Below, piece by piece: positions 38,618 through 43,413 of a stretch of DNA of 43,413 nt (within the stretch, counting starts at the first letter, position 1; the number at the start of each line of letters is the position of its first letter). The notes under the pieces are model-generated. The model made no database searches and was not told the DNA's origin. It saw only the letters and a list, made by a program, of their open reading frames with translations. The stretch is taken from the NCBI GenBank assembly GCA_022579005.1, contig MU401726.1, forward strand, positions 1 to 43,413. Direction: 5' to 3'. Source of the stretch: Poronia punctata (Eukaryota > Ascomycota > Sordariomycetes > Xylariales > Xylariaceae). Both the position numbers and the translations under genes were made by a program.

Positions 38618-41600
38618 TTATAGGCTAATGTACTAAAAATTTTCTAATATTTTTTAGTAGTTTTATTTTTTTTTATTTTACCCTTTTTGCTTATACTTTT
38701 AGTTTTATTAGAATTATATTTTTAAGTATATATAATTTTAATTTTAACAGAATTGTTTTTAAATTGTTTTTATCTGCTTTTTGCACTTTTTTTTAATTAT
38801 ATTGTTTATACATTTTTTTTTGTTGCTATAATGTTAAACATTTATGTAAAAAGCGTTTAAAATATAAATATTTTTTTTTTATATGTAGTAAAGATAAACT
38901 TTAGTGTTTTAAGTTTTATAACGTATTTAACTATTAAAAGCGACGTAATTAAAAAAAAAGCGTTTAGTTTTTGTTATAAAACGCTTATTTGCTATACTTT
39001 TATTAATTAAGTAAAATAACTTATATTTACTTTATAAGCGTAAATATTAAACATTTAATAAACAAATACTTTAACTTTTTTATAGCGCGTTTTAATATTT
39101 AATATATTTTAATTTAATTTTTAAAAGATTTTTAATATATAGCGCCTTAAAGTTAAAAAGCTTATTTATGCTATAAAAATTTTAAAAATATTAAAAACGT
39201 TTTTAAACAAAGTTGCTTTTATAATTTTAATAAAAGCGCTTAGTAAAAACAAAATAAAAAACTTGTTATTAACTATAAGTTATTATATTTATATACTATA
39301 TTTATATAAAGCTTAATTTAAAAGTAGCTTTAATATAGTACTTGCTATATAATGCCTTTATTTTAAACAACATTTTTTATATTTAGCTTTATATATTTAA
39401 AGCGCTTTATATATAATTGCACTAGTAAAGTAGCTTACTTATATAATTTAGTTAAAATATTTACTTATACTAAAGTTATATTAAATATAGTTAAATATTT
39501 TTTTATAATTTAAGCATAACTAAAAAAGCAAAACTTTTATTATAAAGCTATTATATAAGTTATTTGCTTTTAAATTGTTTTTAAATTATTTTTAAAATAT
39601 AGTAAGCATATATAATAAATATATATACGTTTTTATTAAAGCAAATTATATTATAATTTTTAAAAAACTTATTAGCTTTATATAATAATAATAAATTAAA
39701 GTATAAGTTTTTTATTATAATAAAGCTATTAAAAATAAAATATTTTATAAATATATAAGTAATTATAAGCACTTAATAATATGTGTTTGCGTATATATTA
39801 AAGCAAACTGCTACTTTGCTAGCTAATTATTTTTTTTAGCTATTGCTAAAAAAATATGTTTTTTTTTTAAATTAATTTAAAAGCTTGTTTAAAATTGCTT
39901 TTATATTTTTTTAAATAGCAACAAAAAAATTTATTATTATTTTAAAAATATTTAAGTATAAAAAGCTTATTATAATATATTAAAAAAGCATTAAAACAAA
40001 GCTTAGTTATTAATATAGTTACTATAGTTAAAGCTTATATTAAGCCTTTTGCTAAGCTTGTTTTTATTTTATATAACGTTATTTTTTAGTTTTTTATTTT
40101 TTTAAACTTTAAAGCGATACTATATATTATAATAATATTATATAGCTAATATTTTTACTTTCTTTTTTTGCTAATAAAAACGCCGCTATTTATTGTTAAT
40201 ATTATTATATAAATTGTTTACTAAATTAACTAGCTAAATATAAGTTTAAGTATATATAATTTAATTATTTAACAAAAGCTTTTGCTAATTATTTTTAAAT
40301 ATGTTTTTAATATTAAAAAAGCTAAAAGCTTTTTTAAATAAGCATAAAAAGCAGTTAATTATTAATATTTATAAAAACTTAGCTAATGTTAACTATTTAT
40401 AGCATATTATTTAAAAGCAATAAATTTTGCTTTTTTTTCTAAGCGCTTAAAAAATTACTTTTGCTTTTTAGCAAAAATATAAGCAAAACTTAAAAAAACG
40501 TATAAGTAATAATATTATATAATAACTTAACTTTTTTTAGCTAATTTTGTTTATATAATATATTTAATAATTTGTTTAAATAAATAGTAACTATTTAGTT
40601 ATTTACTTTTTTAAAGCATAAGCAACGCTTTAAACCTTGCTTAATTTAAAAACGTTTATAGTAAATATAAACTATAAACATATTAAAAACGCTTTTTATT
40701 ATAAAATTATTTAAGCTTTTTATTTATATATTGCTTAAAAAAGTATATAATCTTGCTTAAATTGTTTTTAAATTATTTTTAACAATATTTAGTTTTTTTT
40801 TTTACTTAGTGCTTTATAAATTTAAAGTTAAGCAAAATATATTATTATATGTTTTATAAAGTTTTTATAATTTTTAAAGCTTAATATTTTATTACTATTA
40901 AATAAAAATATGTTTATAGTACTAGTATTATTAAAATAACTTTAAATTAAAGCGTAAGTGTTATTTAAAAATATAGCTAATTTTTTTTAAAAAAAAAATT
41001 TTTTAGCAAAATTTTTTTATTTTATATTATATTAACGCTGTAGCTTTACTAAATATATTTTTAATAAAGCGTTATTATAATAGTAAGCAAGCAATATAGT
41101 AAAAGTATTAGTTTGCTATACTATATAATAATGTTTTTTTTGCTTTGCTAAAGCAAAATTAAATATAATAAAATTTATAATAAAATTATAAATATATACT
41201 TATAAAATTTAATTTTAAAACGTTTTAATTATAATTTATTATATTAATAACTACTTTAAAGCAATTTTCTAACTTTAAAAAGTAAGTAAAGCATAAGAAA
41301 ATATTTACTATAGCAGTTAAATTTTGCTAAGCAAAATTTTTGCTTTTGCTTAAAAATTAAAACATAATTTTTAAAAATACTAATATAATAAAAGTTATAT
41401 ATGCTACTTTATACTTTTAGTTTAAAAAATACTTACTATTGCTAAAAGTAATTAAATTTATTAAAAAAATAAATTAAAATTTAATATTGCAAAATAAAGC
41501 TATAAAAAAGTTTTTAGTACTAAACTTATATTAAAATATAAGTATAGCAAGTTATTTTAATATTGCTATATTAATATAAAGTAGGTTTTTTAGCAAAAAT

Positions 41601-41630
41601 TAAAAATAGTATAGATGCTAATTAAAAAAA
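38618..41630. repeat. Second AT-rich RIP-degraded block
   Basis: About 3 kb with the same character as the left block: dominated by A and T, TpA-rich, CpA-poor, and without meaningful open frames (the 39581-39772 frame is low-complexity). I infer that it is RIP-mutated repeat DNA. No element could be named. Confidence 0.8.
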
Positions 41631-42130
41631 CAAAAAAAAAGCAGCACAATAAAAATATAAAGCAGTTTAATAAAAGCGCAACAAGGTTGCAAAGCTATTA
41701 ACGTATAGCATGTTTTTTATTTTAAAAACAAAAAAGCAACGTTTTTAAAATAAATTTATATATAAGCAAAGCTAATAGTAAAAACCTTATATAAAGTTAT
41801 AAATTAAGTATATTATTATTAAGCGTTTTTACTACAAGCTAAAAGTAAAGCTTTTAAAGTTAAACACTAAGCTAAAAAAGTATAAATTTTTAATAGCAAG
41901 TTGTTTAAAGCTAAACTAGCATATAATAAAACAGTTTAAATTATAAAAAGCGCTAGCTAGCACTTTTTAAACGTTAAAAAAAATTAAAAAAAAAAAAAAA
42001 AAAGCAAAGGCTGCGTTAAAAATTTAAAAAAAAGCTGCTAAAGCAAAAAAAGCAAAAGAAACGCTACAACTTTAACAAAAATTTAAGTTGCAGCAAAAAA
42101 AAATAAAGTTAAAATTATAGTTAAAAAATA
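41631..42130 (+). pseudogene. RIP-degraded coding relic, Lys/Ala/Gln-rich, possibly transposase C-terminus
   Basis: Unlike the rest of the block, this stretch is strongly purine-biased on the plus strand and keeps words such as AAGCAAAG and GCTGC. From about 42003 one frame reads KAKAALK, stop, then KKAAKAKKAKETLQL, stop, QKFKLQQKK. The interruptions are TAA where a glutamine CAA codon is likely, the typical RIP change. Coiled, Lys/Ala-rich tails of this kind are common at the C-terminus of pogo/Fot1-type transposases, but the match is by composition only. It directly precedes the tandem array. Confidence 0.35.
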
Positions 42131-42299
42131 AATAAAATGTTTATTGTTTTTTATTTTTTTAAGTATATAATAATAATAATAATTTAATTTGTTTGTTTTA
42201 TATTTTTTTTTTAGTTTTTATTTATTTATTTTTAATATATAAAAAGTAAATAAATATTATATTAAAAAAATTATATTAAACATATATTATTTTTTAATA

Positions 42300-43413
42300 T
42301 TTTATATAATAAAATAACTTACTTTATATAAAAAATAAAAAACTAACTTACTTTATATAAAAAGTAATAAAATAACCTACCTTATATAAAAAATAAAAAA
42401 AAACTTACCTTATATAAAAAATAAAAAGAAAACCTGCTTTATATAAAAAATAAAAAGAAAACTTACTTTATATAAAAAATAATTAAATAACCTACTTTAT
42501 ATAAAAAAAAAAACCTACTTTATATAAAAAATAAAAAAAAAACCTACTTTATATAAAAAATAAAAAGAAAACCTACTTTATATAAGAAATAAAAGGAAAA
42601 CTTACTTTATATAAAAAATAAAAAAAAAACCTACCCTATATAAAAAATAAAAGGAAAACTTACCCTATATAAAAAAAAAAACCTACTCTATATAAGAAAT
42701 AAAAAGAAAACCTACTTTATATAAGAAATAAAAGGAAAACTTACCTTATATAAGAAATAAAAGAAAAACCTACTTTATATAAAAAATAAAAGGAAAACTT
42801 ACCCTATATAAGAAAAAAAAACCTACTCTATATAAGAAATAAAAAGAAAACCTACTTTATATAAAAAATAAAAGAAAAACCTACTTTATATAAAAAATAA
42901 AAGGAAAACTTACCTTATATAAGAAATAATAAAACAACCTACTTTATATAAGAAATAATAAAATAACTTACTTTATACAAGAAATAATAAAATAACCTAC
43001 TTTATATAAAAAATAAAAGGAAAACTTACCTTATATAAAGAATAAAAAACCTACTCTATATAAGAAATAATAAAATAACTTACTTTATATAAGAAATAAA
43101 AAGAAAACCTACTTTATACAAGAAATAATAAAATAACTTACCTTATATAAAAAATAATAAAACAACCTACTTTATATAAGAAATAATAAAATAACTTACT
43201 TTATACAAGAAATAATAAAATAACTTACTTTATATAAAAAATAAAAGGAAAACTTACTTTATATAAAGAATAAAAAACCTACTTTATACAAAAAATAATA
43301 AAATAACTTACCTTATATAAAAAATAAAAAGAAAACCTACTTTATACAAGAAATAATAAAATAACTTACCTTATATAAAAAATAATAAGATAACCTACTT
43401 TATACAAAAAATA
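42300..43413. repeat. Tandem minisatellite array, about 39 units of about 28 bp
   Basis: Units follow the pattern A-C-(C/T)-T-A-C-(T/C)-(T/C)-TATA-(T/C)-AA-(G/A)-AAATAA plus a variable A-rich tail. I counted 39 copies of the core (CCTAC, CTTAC or CCTGC before TATATAA/TATACAA) between 42318 and 43393, an average of 28.3 bp. The array continues past the window edge. Two tail types (GGAAAAC-like and TAAAATAAC-like) alternate. Differences among units are mostly C/T and G/A transitions, as expected of RIP. Confidence 0.9.

Noticed and set aside
39581..39772. 63-codon Ile/Tyr/Phe/Asn-rich frame in the second AT-rich block
   Set aside because: Composition simply follows the AT-rich DNA. No domain, and no support as a gene.

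Overview
This window is nuclear DNA of a filamentous ascomycete (Pezizomycotina, most likely Sordariomycetes). The evidence is the gene structure: short introns of 56-222 bp with GTRNGT donors and CTNAC-type branch points. The protein families are typical of such fungi, including Get3, a filamentous-fungal Nup85, class III ADH and a GH11-fold secreted protein. Two very AT-rich blocks also carry the signature of repeat-induced point mutation (RIP): TpA is abundant, CpA is scarce, and there are almost no ORFs. I cannot name the species.

Layout. Positions 1 to about 9.78 kb are an AT-rich RIP block with no gene. From about 9.8 to 38.56 kb there is a gene island of normal composition with eleven supported genes. 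After 38.56 kb a second AT-rich block begins. It contains a lysine/alanine-rich relic of a coding element (about 41.6-42.1 kb) and ends in a tandem array of about 28-bp units that runs off the window.

Genes in order: a hotdog-fold thioesterase (+, 10469-11080); a Gfo/Idh/MocA oxidoreductase resembling yeast YMR315W (-, 11105-12292); a single-pass membrane protein with an acidic and Ser/Thr-rich ectodomain (+, to 15162); an amidohydrolase-2 family lactonase-like enzyme (-, 15973-17143); the tail-anchored-protein ATPase Get3 (-, 18291-19382); 5-hydroxyisourate hydrolase (+, 21994-22386); a secreted GH11-xylanase-fold protein with abnormal active-site features (-, 23666-24713); a 94-residue glycine-rich repeat protein (+, 26822-27202); a serine beta-lactamase-like hydrolase (-, 27440-28882); nucleoporin Nup85 (-, 29703-33112); and class III alcohol dehydrogenase/S-(hydroxymethyl)glutathione dehydrogenase (+, 34886-36348). 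I built exon-intron models by hand, and all junctions keep the reading frame.

The genes do not form an obvious cluster or pathway. They are a mix of housekeeping genes (get3, nup85, class III ADH, urate catabolism) and accessory genes (secreted GH11-like protein, lactonase-like amidohydrolase, beta-lactamase-like hydrolase). The strongest oddity is the GH11-like protein. It keeps the nucleophile glutamate but has glycine where the family has its acid/base glutamate, lacks the thumb Pro-Ser-Ile motif, and has a short N-terminus. Long G and C homopolymer tracts around a 10-N assembly gap lie directly behind its stop codon. Intergenic DNA is also unusually rich in the words TACGAGTA and TAGGTAGG.
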